Source: an uncultured Ferrimonas sp.
GTDB taxonomy: Bacteria; Pseudomonadota; Gammaproteobacteria; Enterobacterales; Shewanellaceae
Direction: 5' to 3'
Assembly: GCF_947489035.1 (NCBI RefSeq)
Contig: NZ_CANLCI010000003.1
Coordinates: forward strand, 1 to 64,000
DNA length: 64,000 nt
Under the pieces are notes generated by a model. The model made no database searches. It was not told the DNA's origin and saw only the letters and a list, made by a program, of their open reading frames with translations. The stretch's first letter is position 1; every line of letters starts with the position of its first letter. Position numbers and translations under genes: made by a program. This document shows positions 53,502-63,231 of this stretch, one piece after another.

Positions 53502-55601
53502 ATGAAGCGTTATTACGCCGCCGTGCCAAAAGGGCTCGAATACCTCCTTGTGGATGAGTTAACTGCACTGGGTGCAGAGCAGGTTCATGAAGGTCAAGCC
53601 GTGGTTCATTTCCACGCCGAACTGGCCGTTGCTTACCGGATCTGTTTGTGGAGCCGCTTAGCCAGCCGAATCGTTAACGTGATTGCTGAAGTGCCGGCCA
53701 AGACTGCCGAGCAGATGTACAGCAACGTTAAAAACCTATACTGGCCAGCCGTGTTCAGTAATCACGCCACGTTTGTGGTTGATTTCCACGGTGGCAACCG
53801 CGACATTCGCAACAGCGCCTTTGGTGCCCTGAAAGTGAAAGACGGCATTGTTGATGCCTTTATGGAGCACAGTGGTGTGCGTCCATCGGTGAGCAAAGCC
53901 GAACCCGACGTGAAAATCGACTGTGCATTGCGCGCCGACAAACTGCTGGTGGGCATCAACTTCTCTGGCGCACCGATGCACCAGCGTGGTTACCGTAGCG
54001 ACACCGGTCGTGCGCCGATGCGGGAAAACCTTGCTGCCGCTATCTTGATCCGCTCCGGCTGGACCAATGCGATGGACAAGCCGCTGATCGACCCGTTTTG
54101 TGGTTCGGGCACCATATTGATTGAAGCAGCCTTAATGGCAACGGATACCGCACCACACCTGTACCGTGAAAGCTGGGGCTTTGAAAGCTGGGCAGGGCAT
54201 CAGGGCCAACAGTGGCAAGAGATCCTAGCCGAAGCCAAGGTTCGTGCGAACCGTGGTTGCAACAACTGCAAGACTCGCTTCATTGGCCGTGATGTTTTCC
54301 GGCGCGTGATCACCATGGCGAAAACCAACGCCGCCGCCGCTGGTATGTCTGAATTCATTCAGTTTGAAGGCGGTGATGCCACCGCCATGCCACCACCGCC
54401 GGCCACCCCAGGTTTCGTGGTATCCAACCCTCCTTATGGTGAACGCCTTGGCCAGTTGCCAGAGCTTTTGCACCTGTATGCCTCGTTAGGCAGCCAGTTC
54501 AAAGCCCAGTGGCAAGATTGGCACGTGAGCTTGTTGTGCAGCGAGCCGATGCTGCTGTCTGCCCTGCGCTTAAAGGCCGACAAGCAGTACAAGCTGTTTA
54601 ACGGCGCCTTGGAAGTGAATCTGGCGAACTACCAGATCAGCGATGGCGGCAGTGGCCGTGCCTTCGGTGAAGATTTTGCTAACCGCCTGCGTAAAAACCA
54701 GAAGCAGTTGGCGAAATGGGTAAAGAAAGAAGAGTTGGATTGCTACCGCGTCTACGATGCCGATTTGCCTGATTACAACGTGGCCATCGATCGCTACCAC
54801 GATTGGGTAGTACTGCAAGAATACGCGCCGCCAAAAACCATTGATGCCAAGAAAGCGCAGCAACGATTGATTGATGTGTTGCTGAATTTGCCAACGGTAT
54901 TGGATGTGGATCCGGCCAAAATCGTACTGAAAACACGCCAGCAACAACGCGGCAAAGAGCAGTACGAGCGCATGGCCGAACAGCGCAACGAAATGGTGGT
55001 ACAAGAGTACGGCGCCAAGTTTGTGGTTAACTTAACCGACTACTTGGATACCGGCCTGTTCATTGATCACCGCTTGGCGCGTCGTTACATTCAGCAAAAC
55101 GCCAACGGTAAAGATTTCTTAAACCTGTTTGCCTATACCGGCAGTGCATCTGTGCACGCCGCCATTGGTGGCGCTAAGTCCACCACCACCGTAGATATGT
55201 CGAAGACTTACCTGCGCTGGGCGGAAACAAACTTTAAAGAAAACAACATCCGTGGTCGTCAGCACCGCTTCCAACACGCAGATTGCTTAGCGTGGTTAGA
55301 GCAATGTACAGAGAAGTACGACTTTATCTTTATCGATCCGCCAACGTTCTCTAACTCCAAGCGAATGGAGAAAACCTTTGATATCGAGCGTGATCATCTT
55401 TGGTTGATGGAGCAACTACAGCGTATCTTGCGCCCAGGTGGCCAAGTGTTGTTCTCCAACAACAAACGTGGCTTTAAGATGGATTTAGACGGGCTGCAGC
55501 AACTGGGTCTGAGCGCCGAAAACATCACCGATAAAACCCGCTCGCAAGATTTTGCCCGCAACAAGCACATCCACAACGCTTGGCTGATCCGCCATGGCTA
55601 A
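53502..55601 (+). CDS. rlmL: Bifunctional 23S rRNA methyltransferase RlmKL (m2G2445 / m7G2069)
   Basis: The 699-residue fusion has an N-terminal THUMP domain (about 45-155) and the RlmL domain with DPFCGSGTILIEAALM (about 190) and SNPPYGERLG (about 310). The C-terminal RlmK domain has LNLFAYTGSASVHAAIGGA (about 545) and the catalytic DPPTFSNSKRM (about 612). It modifies two guanines of 23S rRNA. The ATG at 53502 gives the family start MKRYYAAVPKGLE; a good TATAAT -10 lies at 53464-53469, but the -35 is poor. Confidence 0.96.
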   Translation: MKRYYAAVPKGLEYLLVDELTALGAEQVHEGQAVVHFHAELAVAYRICLWSRLASRIVNVIAEVPAKTAEQMYSNVKNLYWPAVFSNHATFVVDFHGGNRDIRNSAFGALKVKDGIVDAFMEHSGVRPSVSKAEPDVKIDCALRADKLLVGINFSGAPMHQRGYRSDTGRAPMRENLAAAILIRSGWTNAMDKPLIDPFCGSGTILIEAALMATDTAPHLYRESWGFESWAGHQGQQWQEILAEAKVRANRGCNNCKTRFIGRDVFRRVITMAKTNAAAAGMSEFIQFEGGDATAMPPPPATPGFVVSNPPYGERLGQLPELLHLYASLGSQFKAQWQDWHVSLLCSEPMLLSALRLKADKQYKLFNGALEVNLANYQISDGGSGRAFGEDFANRLRKNQKQLAKWVKKEELDCYRVYDADLPDYNVAIDRYHDWVVLQEYAPPKTIDAKKAQQRLIDVLLNLPTVLDVDPAKIVLKTRQQQRGKEQYERMAEQRNEMVVQEYGAKFVVNLTDYLDTGLFIDHRLARRYIQQNANGKDFLNLFAYTGSASVHAAIGGAKSTTTVDMSKTYLRWAETNFKENNIRGRQHRFQHADCLAWLEQCTEKYDFIFIDPPTFSNSKRMEKTFDIERDHLWLMEQLQRILRPGGQVLFSNNKRGFKMDLDGLQQLGLSAENITDKTRSQDFARNKHIHNAWLIRHG

Positions 55602-55821
55602 TGCGGTTACGCTGTATCACACCGATGGTTGCCATCTGTGTGAACAGGCCGAGGGCTTGCTTAAGCAAGCCCACATCAATTTTTTGTTAGTCGACATCAT
55701 TAGCGATCCCGATTTAGTGGCTCGCTATGGTGTGCGGATCCCAGTGATCCGCCTCGACAACAATGCCGAACTGGGTTGGCCTTTTGATTTAGCGCAGCTC
55801 AAGCAATTTACCGGAGAGTAA
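55594..55821 (+). CDS. Glutaredoxin-like protein (DUF836 family)
   Basis: A 75-residue thioredoxin-fold protein with the active-site pair in DGCHLCEQAEGLL (Cys about 13 and 16) and the cis-proline in VRIPVIRLD (about 50). It probably reduces disulfides or handles Fe-S chemistry, but the partner is unknown. Its ATG lies inside rlmL (8-bp overlap), so translation is coupled, and uup follows 6 bp later. Confidence 0.88.
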   Translation: MANAVTLYHTDGCHLCEQAEGLLKQAHINFLLVDIISDPDLVARYGVRIPVIRLDNNAELGWPFDLAQLKQFTGE

Positions 55822-55827
55822 AGTCCA

Positions 55828-57738
55828 ATGAGTCTTATCCGCCTCAACAAGGCCCAATTGGCCTTCGGCCACATTCCATTATTAGACAATGCCGATTTTG
55901 TTCTAGAGCCCAATGAACGTGTTTGTTTGGTGGGTCGCAATGGCGCTGGTAAATCCAGCTTAATGAAGGTGTTGGCTGGCTTACAGTTGCTGGACGACGG
56001 CAGCCTAGGCGTTAATCCCAATACGCACATTGCCTACTTGCCGCAAGATCCCCCACGGGCAGAATCGGGCACCATTTTCCATTACGTTGCCTTAGGCTTG
56101 GCTGAAGTTGGCCGAGTGATTGAAGCGTACGAAGCCGCCAGTAAGTTGGTTGAGCAAGATCCCTCTGAAGCGAACCTGACCAAAATGGGCCACGCGCAAG
56201 AGGCGATGGACTTGCACAACGGCTGGCAATTTGAAAGCCGCATTGAAGAAACCCTTAGTCACTTAGAGCTTAACGGTGATCAGCCAATGGCTGAGCTCAG
56301 TGGTGGTTGGCAGCGTCGAGCCGCATTAGCGCGCGCCTTGGTGCAAGCGCCACAGGTGTTATTGCTCGACGAACCAACCAACCACTTAGACATCGACGCC
56401 ATTGAATGGCTCGAAACCCTATTAAAGGGCTTTGATGGCTCCATCATCTTCATCAGTCACGACCGTGGTTTTATCCGCAACATGGCCACCCGTATCGTCG
56501 ATTTGGACCGCGGCCAGATCTTAAGTTTTCCTGGCAATTACCAAGCCTATTTAGACGGTAAAGAGGAAGCACTGCGGGTTGAAGAGGCGCAAGCGGCTCT
56601 GTTTGATAAAAAGCTGGCCAAAGAAGAAACTTGGATCCGTCAAGGGGTAAAGGCGCGTCGTACCCGTAACGAAGGTCGAGTGCGTGCGTTAAAGCAGTTG
56701 CGTAATACTCGCAGCGCCCGCATCAACCGCCTGGGTAATGCCAACATGAGCATGAATCAGGCCGAGAAATCCGGCAAGTTAGTGTTTGACGTTGAAGGCA
56801 TGAGCTTCCGTTACGAACACCAAACCATCGCCAAAAACTTCACCACCTCGGTGATGCGCGGCGAACGTATTGCCATGATTGGCCCTAACGGTTGCGGTAA
56901 ATCAACCTTGATCAAGCTGTTGTTGGATAAGATCCAGCCACAAGAAGGCACGATTAAGCAGGGCACCAAGCTTGAAGTTGCTTACTTCGATCAGCACCGT
57001 TTGGCGCTGGATCCAGCCAAAACCGTGCAAGATAACGTGGCTGATGGCAAAGCCACCGTAACCGTGCACGGCAAAGATCGACACGTTTTAAGCTACCTGC
57101 AAGATTTCTTATTTGCCCCAGCACGGGCACGCAGCCCAGTGTCATCCCTGTCTGGTGGTGAAAAGAATCGATTATTATTAGCGCGACTCTTTCTAAAACC
57201 AGCAAATTTACTGGTAATGGATGAACCGACCAACGATCTCGATGTCGAAACCCTCGAGCTGCTTGAGGCCAAGCTGGCTGAATTTGATGGCACTTTGTTG
57301 GTGGTCTCTCACGATCGTGAATTTATCGACAATACCGTTACCTCCACCTGGTGGTACGGCCAAGATGGCCAATGGAGTGAATACATCGGCGGCTATCACG
57401 ATGCAGTAAATCTGGGGGCGCAATTTTATCGCCCGAGCGAAGAAGTAGAGCAAGCTACTGTTTCTGAGCCAGAAAAACCGGAAAAGAGCGCTTCTGTTAA
57501 CAAACCTAAGAAGCTATCCTACAAACTTCAACGCGAGCTGGATGGCATGCCAGCGCAACTTGAGGCTTTAGAAGCTGAAATTGAAGCGTTACAAGAATTA
57601 ACCGCTGATCCAACCTTCTTCGCAAGTGATCCAGAAGTGGTGAACGACAAGCTGAAATTGTTGGCAGACAAAGAACAAGAATTAGAGCGGGACCTTGAGC
57701 GTTGGGAAGAACTCGAAGCGCTTAGGGATCAGGCTTAA
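55828..57738 (+). CDS. uup: ABC-F ATPase Uup
   Basis: A 636-residue soluble ABC-F protein with two ATPase domains. Walker A motifs are GRNGAGKSS (about 36) and GPNGCGKST (about 352). Signatures are LSGGWQRRAALARAL and LSGGEKNRLLLARLF, and Walker B motifs are LLLDEPTNHLDI and LVMDEPTNDLDV. A C-terminal coiled coil (about 565-636) binds DNA in E. coli Uup. The protein affects precise transposon excision and ribosome function. It follows rlmL as in E. coli. Confidence 0.95.
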   Translation: MSLIRLNKAQLAFGHIPLLDNADFVLEPNERVCLVGRNGAGKSSLMKVLAGLQLLDDGSLGVNPNTHIAYLPQDPPRAESGTIFHYVALGLAEVGRVIEAYEAASKLVEQDPSEANLTKMGHAQEAMDLHNGWQFESRIEETLSHLELNGDQPMAELSGGWQRRAALARALVQAPQVLLLDEPTNHLDIDAIEWLETLLKGFDGSIIFISHDRGFIRNMATRIVDLDRGQILSFPGNYQAYLDGKEEALRVEEAQAALFDKKLAKEETWIRQGVKARRTRNEGRVRALKQLRNTRSARINRLGNANMSMNQAEKSGKLVFDVEGMSFRYEHQTIAKNFTTSVMRGERIAMIGPNGCGKSTLIKLLLDKIQPQEGTIKQGTKLEVAYFDQHRLALDPAKTVQDNVADGKATVTVHGKDRHVLSYLQDFLFAPARARSPVSSLSGGEKNRLLLARLFLKPANLLVMDEPTNDLDVETLELLEAKLAEFDGTLLVVSHDREFIDNTVTSTWWYGQDGQWSEYIGGYHDAVNLGAQFYRPSEEVEQATVSEPEKPEKSASVNKPKKLSYKLQRELDGMPAQLEALEAEIEALQELTADPTFFASDPEVVNDKLKLLADKEQELERDLERWEELEALRDQA

Positions 57739-57748
57739 AGGGGACACA

Positions 57749-59752
57749 ATGAGCCAAAAGTTTTATCAGGCACAAAAAATTGCCGTAGCGGTGTCTGCAG
57801 CGTTAGCGATGGGGGCAGCCAATGCCGATGATGGCGTATTTGGTGCCTATGAAATCGTTAATATTGACGCCAGTGGCGACAACTTTTCTGTTAAAGGCAG
57901 CTTGCCATTTACCCAGAACGGCTACGGTTCGGCCTTGCTGAGCAACGGCACCTTGCTGGCCGTTTCAAAAGGGGTGAACGACGGTTCTACCGCTGAAAAC
58001 GATAACATTATCGATGATGTCGGCGATGCGATTTTACCCGATGCTGGTAACTCATCGAATGCCATTATTCGCCCATTTGCCGGCAACAACTTCCTGTTTG
58101 AAATTGGCGCAGGCGATAGCGAACCCCAATTCGTACCGCTGTTAGAAGATAAGCAGCCAATTCTGAACCCAAGTGTTGATCCGGATGAAGATGATGACGA
58201 TTTAATCGCGAACACTCCACGTACAGACGCGTACTATTACGGTGCGGGCACGGCAATCACCAATCTGCGCCTTGGGGTAACCTCTGCAGTGCAGCAGACT
58301 GTGGCCAACCCCGATGCGGATCCGGAAAACGCCAGCGAACCCGATAATTACTATTTCCGTGAATTTGAAACCCGTGCCTTTATTCAAAATGGTGACGGTT
58401 CTGCTTACGGCTTGATTGACCCACCTGGCGGCCTTGATTACACCACCACCGGTGATAACGCGGGCACCGTGTTAAATGTGGGCGGATACAGCGTTGTCAG
58501 TGGCATTTCTGAAAACGGTAACTATCTGGTGGGTATTGGTAGCGTCGAGTTATCGCAAACTTCAAAAGACAACTTACAAAAGTGTGTTGATGAACCTGCA
58601 GATGACGGTGACCGTCCTAACGACGCCTGTGTGCAAAACCTTAAAAACAACGGCAGCATCGTTTACCAAAACCGTGCCATTCGTTGGGATTTAAACGCCA
58701 GTAACTTAACGGTAACGGATGCGGTTGAATTGCCGCTGGGCTATGTGCCAGAAGACGACGACAACGCCATTTATGCCTCTCAAGGGTTAGGGGTAAACGA
58801 CAGTGGTTTTGTGGTTGGCCGTGGGTTCCGCAGCAAAGACGGCATCAATGATAAGCCTGATCTGATTGACGGCGACATGTGGGCGACCTTTTGGACCCCC
58901 AGCAACGAGATCGCCTTTGTTGGCCCAAGCAAAGAAGATCGCGATGAGATCAGCGCCTCCATCTTAGAAGACGTCAACAGTGCCAACTATGCGGTGGGCA
59001 CTGTCCGCCAGTACATCAGTGGCTTTGAGCGCCTAAAATTTGGTTATGTGCAACTTGAAGACGTAGAAGCGGGCGCTGAGCTGCAATTTACTCAGCCAAA
59101 CGATTTCTTTGATGCTCGCTCTGATCTGTCTTCACGTGGCCGCGACATCAACAACAACAACCAAATTGTTGGTTACGTTGAAGTGGATCGCACCACACAG
59201 TTGCCGCGTAAGGTGCACGGGTTTATCTACGACATTCCAACCGATGAGTTTAAGAACATCAATGAACTGTTGACGTGTGGCTCTCGTGGTTTGTTTGATG
59301 CCGATGGTGATGGCAACTTTAGCCAGCGTCAGGTCACGGACAGCACCTCATTCTCGGAAGAGGTTACCTACAACACCAAGGTGGAAGTGGTTGATGCCAG
59401 CCAGATCGATGACCAAGGCAACATTTCAGCGGTCGCGTTAGTGACCCTGCCACGCCTGAAAACCGAACGTGTTGAGGTGTTTGATGAAGACGGTGATTCC
59501 CAAGGCTTCCGTACTGTTATCGTAACCGATGACGCAGGCAAGCCGGTGGTAGAAAAAACCGCCAATGGTGAATACGCCACCGATCAGGTGCCTCGTGCGG
59601 TTATCTTACGTAAAACCGATGCAGAGTCTTGTGATGTTCCAGTCATCACTGGTATTACCCCTGCAGCCAACGAACGCAAAGGCGCGGGTTTGGGCTTTGC
59701 TTGGTCGTTGTTGCTGGCCCCACTGATGTGGTTGCGACGTCGTCGCAGCTAA
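57749..59752 (+). CDS. DUF3466 family exported protein with C-terminal anchor-like tail
   Basis: A 667-residue acidic protein with a signal peptide (cleavage after ANA, about residue 25). It has repeated blade-like segments (NGNYLVGIGS, VNDSGFVVGRG, NNNNQIVGYVE), typical of DUF3466 propeller-like proteins. The last 25 residues form a Gly-rich start, a hydrophobic stretch (LGFAWSLLLAPLMWL) and an Arg tail (RRRRS), which looks like a C-terminal sorting signal of the GlyGly-CTERM/rhombosortase kind. ATG 57749 follows AAGGGG by about 6 nt, only 10 bp after uup. Function unknown. Confidence 0.82.
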   Translation: MSQKFYQAQKIAVAVSAALAMGAANADDGVFGAYEIVNIDASGDNFSVKGSLPFTQNGYGSALLSNGTLLAVSKGVNDGSTAENDNIIDDVGDAILPDAGNSSNAIIRPFAGNNFLFEIGAGDSEPQFVPLLEDKQPILNPSVDPDEDDDDLIANTPRTDAYYYGAGTAITNLRLGVTSAVQQTVANPDADPENASEPDNYYFREFETRAFIQNGDGSAYGLIDPPGGLDYTTTGDNAGTVLNVGGYSVVSGISENGNYLVGIGSVELSQTSKDNLQKCVDEPADDGDRPNDACVQNLKNNGSIVYQNRAIRWDLNASNLTVTDAVELPLGYVPEDDDNAIYASQGLGVNDSGFVVGRGFRSKDGINDKPDLIDGDMWATFWTPSNEIAFVGPSKEDRDEISASILEDVNSANYAVGTVRQYISGFERLKFGYVQLEDVEAGAELQFTQPNDFFDARSDLSSRGRDINNNNQIVGYVEVDRTTQLPRKVHGFIYDIPTDEFKNINELLTCGSRGLFDADGDGNFSQRQVTDSTSFSEEVTYNTKVEVVDASQIDDQGNISAVALVTLPRLKTERVEVFDEDGDSQGFRTVIVTDDAGKPVVEKTANGEYATDQVPRAVILRKTDAESCDVPVITGITPAANERKGAGLGFAWSLLLAPLMWLRRRRS

Positions 59753-59771
59753 TCGGTGTTCAGAACAACAC

Positions 59772-59797
59772 AAAGAGGGCTTCGGCCCTCTTTTTTT
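59772..59797 (+). terminator. Terminator after the DUF3466 gene
   Basis: The stem AAAGAGGGC/GCCCTCTTT with a UUCG tetraloop is followed by T7. Confidence 0.94.
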
Positions 59798-59954
59798 ATA
59801 AAAAAGTAATCTAACTTTCTCATGCAGTTAACCAATAACTGCTAGGTCGAACGTGATCCTAAGGTTGATCTTGTTGCAGATACGGGTAAATATTGTTTAA
59901 GGCTGAAATGCCTAGTGTGATATCAACATTACTGAAGCAAAGGGTGGAACGCCA

Positions 59955-60131
59955 ATGAAGCGACAGAAACGGGACAAAATGGAACGAGCATTTGCTCGAG
60001 GTTACCAAGCTGGATTGACTGGCCGCTCTAAAGAGGTGTGCCCATATCAATCCGTTGACGTCAAAATGCAATGGCTTGGCGGCTGGCGAGAAGCCATAGA
60101 TGGCAAAATAACCGGACTGTTTAATAAATAG
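59955..60131 (+). CDS. rmf: Ribosome modulation factor
   Basis: A 58-residue basic protein starts MKRQKRDKMERAFARGYQ and contains AGLTGRSKEVCPYQ and QWLGGWREA, closely matching E. coli RMF, which dimerises 70S ribosomes into inactive 100S particles in stationary phase. It is next to fabA as in E. coli, although a peroxidase gene intervenes. AGGGTGGA precedes the ATG. A possible promoter (TTGATC, 16 bp, TAAATA) lies near 59865-59892. Confidence 0.95.
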   Translation: MKRQKRDKMERAFARGYQAGLTGRSKEVCPYQSVDVKMQWLGGWREAIDGKITGLFNK

Positions 60132-60146
60132 ATATCCATCCACCTT

Positions 60147-60170
60147 AGCCCTCTGCACAGAGGGCTTTTT
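60147..60170 (+). terminator. Terminator after rmf
   Basis: An 8-bp perfect stem AGCCCTCT/AGAGGGCT with loop GCAC is followed by T5. Confidence 0.93.
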
Positions 60171-60283
60171 GTTGCCGGTCGCTCCTTAGCTTCCCCCTTA
60201 AAAGTCGATTTGACTTACCGTTAAAGACATCACCTGAAAATGCAGTAGTATAAGGACAACTCGTTTTTAATTAGGAGCTTAGG

Positions 60284-60763
60284 ATGAGCAACATCTATCA
60301 GTTTGACGCGCAGCTTAACAATGGCGAAACCGTATCGTTCGCGCAGTGGCAACAGCAAGTATTGCTGGTGGTGAACACAGCAAGTGCTTGCGGCTTTACT
60401 CCACAATACCAAGGTTTAGAAAAGCTGCAGCAACAATTCGGTGAACAAGGCTTCAGTGTGTTGGCGTTTCCCTGCAATCAGTTTGGTAAGCAAGAGAAAG
60501 GCAACGACGAAGAAGTGAAAAACTTTTGCGATCTGAACTTCAATATTAGCTTTCCACTGTTTAAGAAAGTGGATGTGAACGGCGCAGAGGCTTTGCCTAT
60601 GTATCGCTGGTTGAAGCAGCAAAAAGGGGGGGTGCTGGGATCGCGGATCAAATGGAACTTCACAAAGTTCTTATTGAACAGCAAAGGGGAAGTGGTAAAG
60701 CGTTATGCGCCAACGACCAAACCTGAGCAGATCGCTGGCGATATCGAGAAGCTACTGTCTTAG
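60284..60763 (+). CDS. Glutathione peroxidase family protein
   Basis: A 159-residue thioredoxin-fold peroxidase with the active Cys in [18 protein letters not shown] (about residue 37), the Gln in [13 protein letters not shown] (about 70) and the Trp in IKWNFTKFL (about 125). It is the cysteine form common in bacteria (BtuE-like), which often uses thioredoxin and reduces H2O2 or lipid peroxides. TTAGGAG lies 7 nt before the ATG. Convergent with fabA, overlapping its end by 4 bp. Confidence 0.93.
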   Translation: MSNIYQFDAQLNNGETVSFAQWQQQVLLVVNTASACGFTPQYQGLEKLQQQFGEQGFSVLAFPCNQFGKQEKGNDEEVKNFCDLNFNISFPLFKKVDVNGAEALPMYRWLKQQKGGVLGSRIKWNFTKFLLNSKGEVVKRYAPTTKPEQIAGDIEKLLS

Positions 60764-61296
60764 AAGCTAGAGGTGTCTTTAAACACGCCTACTTTCAGAT
60801 CGGTGGCGGCGTAAATTTCGCGGCCATCAACTGACATGGTGGCATCGGCCATGCCCATCACCAGTTTGCGATTGATCAAGCGCTTAAAGTGCAGGTGGTA
60901 GGTTACTTTCTTAGCGGTTGGCAGCACTTGGCCGGTGAATTTAACCTCACCCACACCCAAAGCGCGGCCTTTACCTTCGGCACCTTGCCAAGCTAAGAAA
61001 AAGCCCACCAACTGCCACATGGCGTCTAAGCCCAAGCAACCCGGCATGACCGGATCGGATTCAAAGTGGCACTTAAAGAACCAAAGATCAGGATTGATAT
61101 CAAATTCAGCAATTAACTCGCCTTTGCCATACTTGCCGCCTTCAGTGCTTACGTGAACGATGCGATCGATCATCAGCATGTTGTCTTTAGGCAGGCGAGG
61201 GGACTCTTGCGAGAACAGTTGCCCGTGGCCACTTTTAACCAGTTCGTCTTTGCTAAATTGTGCTGTCACTTGTGAAATTGCTTCGGCTACGCCCAT
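60760..61296 (-). CDS. fabA: 3-hydroxydecanoyl-ACP dehydratase/isomerase
   Basis: The 178-residue enzyme dehydrates 3-hydroxydecanoyl-ACP and isomerises trans-2- to cis-3-decenoyl-ACP, the entry to unsaturated fatty acids. The catalytic His is in [14 protein letters not shown] (about 76-77) and the Asp in [10 protein letters not shown] (about 90). Length is a few residues above E. coli FabA. It has its own promoter with FadR and FabR sites upstream, and lies just downstream of lonH on the same strand. Confidence 0.97.
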   Translation of the reverse strand: MGVAEAISQVTAQFSKDELVKSGHGQLFSQESPRLPKDNMLMIDRIVHVSTEGGKYGKGELIAEFDINPDLWFFKCHFESDPVMPGCLGLDAMWQLVGFFLAWQGAEGKGRALGVGEVKFTGQVLPTAKKVTYHLHFKRLINRKLVMGMADATMSVDGREIYAATDLKVGVFKDTSSF

Positions 61297-61328
61297 GTCA
61301 CTTTCTACTCTAACCCAAAAGAGGCTAC

Positions 61329-61357
61329 AGATTAGCGAACACGTGTACGCTAAACAA
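61329..61357 (-). promoter_or_regulatory. fabA promoter
   Basis: On the minus strand TTGTTT (61352-61357) and TAATCT (61329-61334) are exactly 17 bp apart. The start of transcription would fall near 61322, giving a leader of about 26 nt. The spacer is filled by the FabR-type palindrome and the -35 is flanked by a FadR-type site. Confidence 0.75.
61334..61351 (-). promoter_or_regulatory. FabR operator
   Basis: The minus strand reads AGCGTACACGTGTTCGCT, an 18-bp near-palindrome that matches the FabR sites I know from E. coli fabA and fabB. It covers the promoter spacer and touches the -10, a position for repression when unsaturated acyl chains are plentiful. Identity is by pattern memory, not a search. 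Confidence 0.8.
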
Positions 61358-61369
61358 CTCCGATCAGCT
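61353..61369 (-). promoter_or_regulatory. FadR-type activator site
   Basis: The minus strand reads AGCTGATCGGAGTTGTT, close to the FadR site of the E. coli fabA promoter, and overlaps the -35 from upstream. In E. coli FadR bound here activates fabA and is released by long-chain acyl-CoA. The site runs into the lonH stop codon. Confidence 0.6.
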
Positions 61370-63091
61370 GCGGCGTAGCAATCGAGCCAACATTCGTGCC
61401 CAAAAACTGGGTGGAATATCAGAGCCGCCGGCCATCATATCTAACCGTTGCTGCACTTTGCCGTATAAGGTCTTGTCATCAAAACGGTTATCGTCGTTGG
61501 CTTCGCCAACGGTTTCGCCAGTAAGCAGCTCTAACGCGTCTTCCACTTTATCGGCCTGATACAGGTGAAATTGCTCATTTTCGATGGCATCGATCACATC
61601 TTGATGCAGGTTGAGCTGACACAAGTTCGCTGTAGGCACAATCACCCCTTGCTCACCGGTTAGGCCACGGTAGCGACACAGGTGGAAAAAGCCTTCGATC
61701 TTTTCGTTGATGCCGCCAATCGCCTGCACATTGCCAAACTGATCGACCGCGCCGGTTAAGGCCAAAGATTGTTTTACGGGTACTTCTGCAATGGTTGAAA
61801 TTAAGCAGCAGTATTCCGCCAGTGAAGCGCTGTCACCATCAATGGTTTGGTATGACTGTTCAAATACGATGTTGGCACTGAGGTGCAAGGGTTCGTCTTG
61901 ACCAAATAAGCGGTATAAGCAGGCGGACAGGATCATCATCCCCTTGGCGTGGATGTTGCCGCCCAATTCGGATTTACGCTCGATGTCGGCCACTTCGCCG
62001 TCGCCATAGTGCACCGATACGGTGATCCGCGCGGGCTCGCCGTAACTGTGGCCTAAATAATCCACCACGGTTAAACCGTTGATCTGTCCGATGCGTTCGC
62101 CGCTGGTGTCGACCCGAACTAAGGATTCTTCGATGTTACGCTGGGAATAGATCTCGATGCTGTTGTGACGCTGACGCATCGAAGCCAACGCTGCGATCAG
62201 CGCGTCGGCATCCACCGTGTCGCTTTGCACCTGAGCAAACAATTGCCCAAGTTGATGCCATGCCAACGATAAACGCTTTTGGTGTTCGCAGATCCGGCTG
62301 GCGTGAATCGTTAATTGTTGCAAGCCACTTTGGGTTAAGGGCTGGCCACGATATTGCTGGCACACAAGGTTGGCGGCGTTGGCCCACTGCTGTGGATCTT
62401 GGTCGTCATCCACAAACCATTCCGGCTGGATCTCGGCCAGTAAGCTTACGTGATCGGCAAATTCTGGATCGTAGCCATGCAGTGCATCGTAGGTCAGTGC
62501 ATCACCAACAATGATCACCTTACAGGTTACCGGTACCTTAATGGCGCTGCCGCTAAAGGCGACATAACCGCGCTTCAATGCTTCTTTAACAATGCCCCAG
62601 CGGCTTGGTTTCTCCGCCATGCTTTCCGCTGGCAGCACCAGCAGTTCGCAACTGGCTAAGAGCCCAGGAAAATAATGCCCTTGCTTATCGATGGTGCCGA
62701 TCAGCGTTTTTTTCGATAACGGCTGATCGATGTATTTGATCCGCGCTAACGACTGCAACACCGTGACCTGTGGATCCGCTTCGGCTTGCGCCATCTGCTC
62801 AGCATTGTACTTATGCAGCTGCTGACCATCGCTGTGCTCCACCGCAACAAGGCTGCCCGGGTTTGGTGCAATCGGGTAGTGGTGCTCTAATGCATTGATC
62901 AATTGCTCTGAATTAAAACCAGAGATGCTCGACAGGTAGAGCTGCTGATCATCACAGCGCTGGAACAACTGCCAAGCTGAGATACAGCGTTGCTGGCCCA
63001 ACAGCCACGGCGACTGCTGTGGGTCGAGCGGCGGTAAGGTAATGGCAAAGTTGGGTTTCAATAACTCGGGCGCTAATCGCAAAGGGTGCAA
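61364..63091 (-). CDS. lonH: Lon-like protease without complete AAA module (LonH/YcbZ)
   Basis: The 575-residue protein has an N-terminal part without an intact Walker A motif and a C-terminal Lon-type protease domain: [17 protein letters not shown] segment, the catalytic Ser in [12 protein letters not shown] (about 430) and Lys in [11 protein letters not shown] (about 475). It matches E. coli YcbZ/LonH. A TTG start is preceded by GGAG 8 nt upstream. A perfect -10 TATAAT lies on the minus strand at 63134-63139 with a weak -35. The role is poorly defined; fabA next door is conserved. Confidence 0.92.
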   Translation of the reverse strand: MHPLRLAPELLKPNFAITLPPLDPQQSPWLLGQQRCISAWQLFQRCDDQQLYLSSISGFNSEQLINALEHHYPIAPNPGSLVAVEHSDGQQLHKYNAEQMAQAEADPQVTVLQSLARIKYIDQPLSKKTLIGTIDKQGHYFPGLLASCELLVLPAESMAEKPSRWGIVKEALKRGYVAFSGSAIKVPVTCKVIIVGDALTYDALHGYDPEFADHVSLLAEIQPEWFVDDDQDPQQWANAANLVCQQYRGQPLTQSGLQQLTIHASRICEHQKRLSLAWHQLGQLFAQVQSDTVDADALIAALASMRQRHNSIEIYSQRNIEESLVRVDTSGERIGQINGLTVVDYLGHSYGEPARITVSVHYGDGEVADIERKSELGGNIHAKGMMILSACLYRLFGQDEPLHLSANIVFEQSYQTIDGDSASLAEYCCLISTIAEVPVKQSLALTGAVDQFGNVQAIGGINEKIEGFFHLCRYRGLTGEQGVIVPTANLCQLNLHQDVIDAIENEQFHLYQADKVEDALELLTGETVGEANDDNRFDDKTLYGKVQQRLDMMAGGSDIPPSFWARMLARLLRRS

Positions 63092-63133
63092 AAGAGGTGC
63101 TCCACTGGGGGTTGGAAGGGCTTAAAAACTGGC

Positions 63134-63139
63134 ATTATA
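63134..63139 (-). promoter_or_regulatory. -10 box of a possible lonH promoter
   Basis: A perfect TATAAT on the minus strand lies about 43 bp before the lonH start. No good -35 is visible at 16-18 bp, so the promoter may need an activator or be weak. Confidence 0.45.
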
Positions 63140-63199
63140 TCATAGCGTTTATCGCGACTAATGGCGGAAACAGTGGGCTGAAGTACCATTTTTACCGTA

Positions 63200-63219
63200 T
63201 ACTGTATAAATATACAGTT
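63200..63219 (+). promoter_or_regulatory. LexA (SOS) box
   Basis: TACTGTATAAATATACAGTT has the CTGT-N8-ACAG core with an AT-only centre and differs from the E. coli consensus at very few positions. It ends 12 bp before the recombinase ATG and overlaps a TATACT -10-like hexamer at 63198-63203. That position would let LexA block transcription of the recombinase. It is also about 110 bp from the divergent lonH start. Confidence 0.8.
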
Positions 63220-63231
63220 ATGGTGTTTTTC

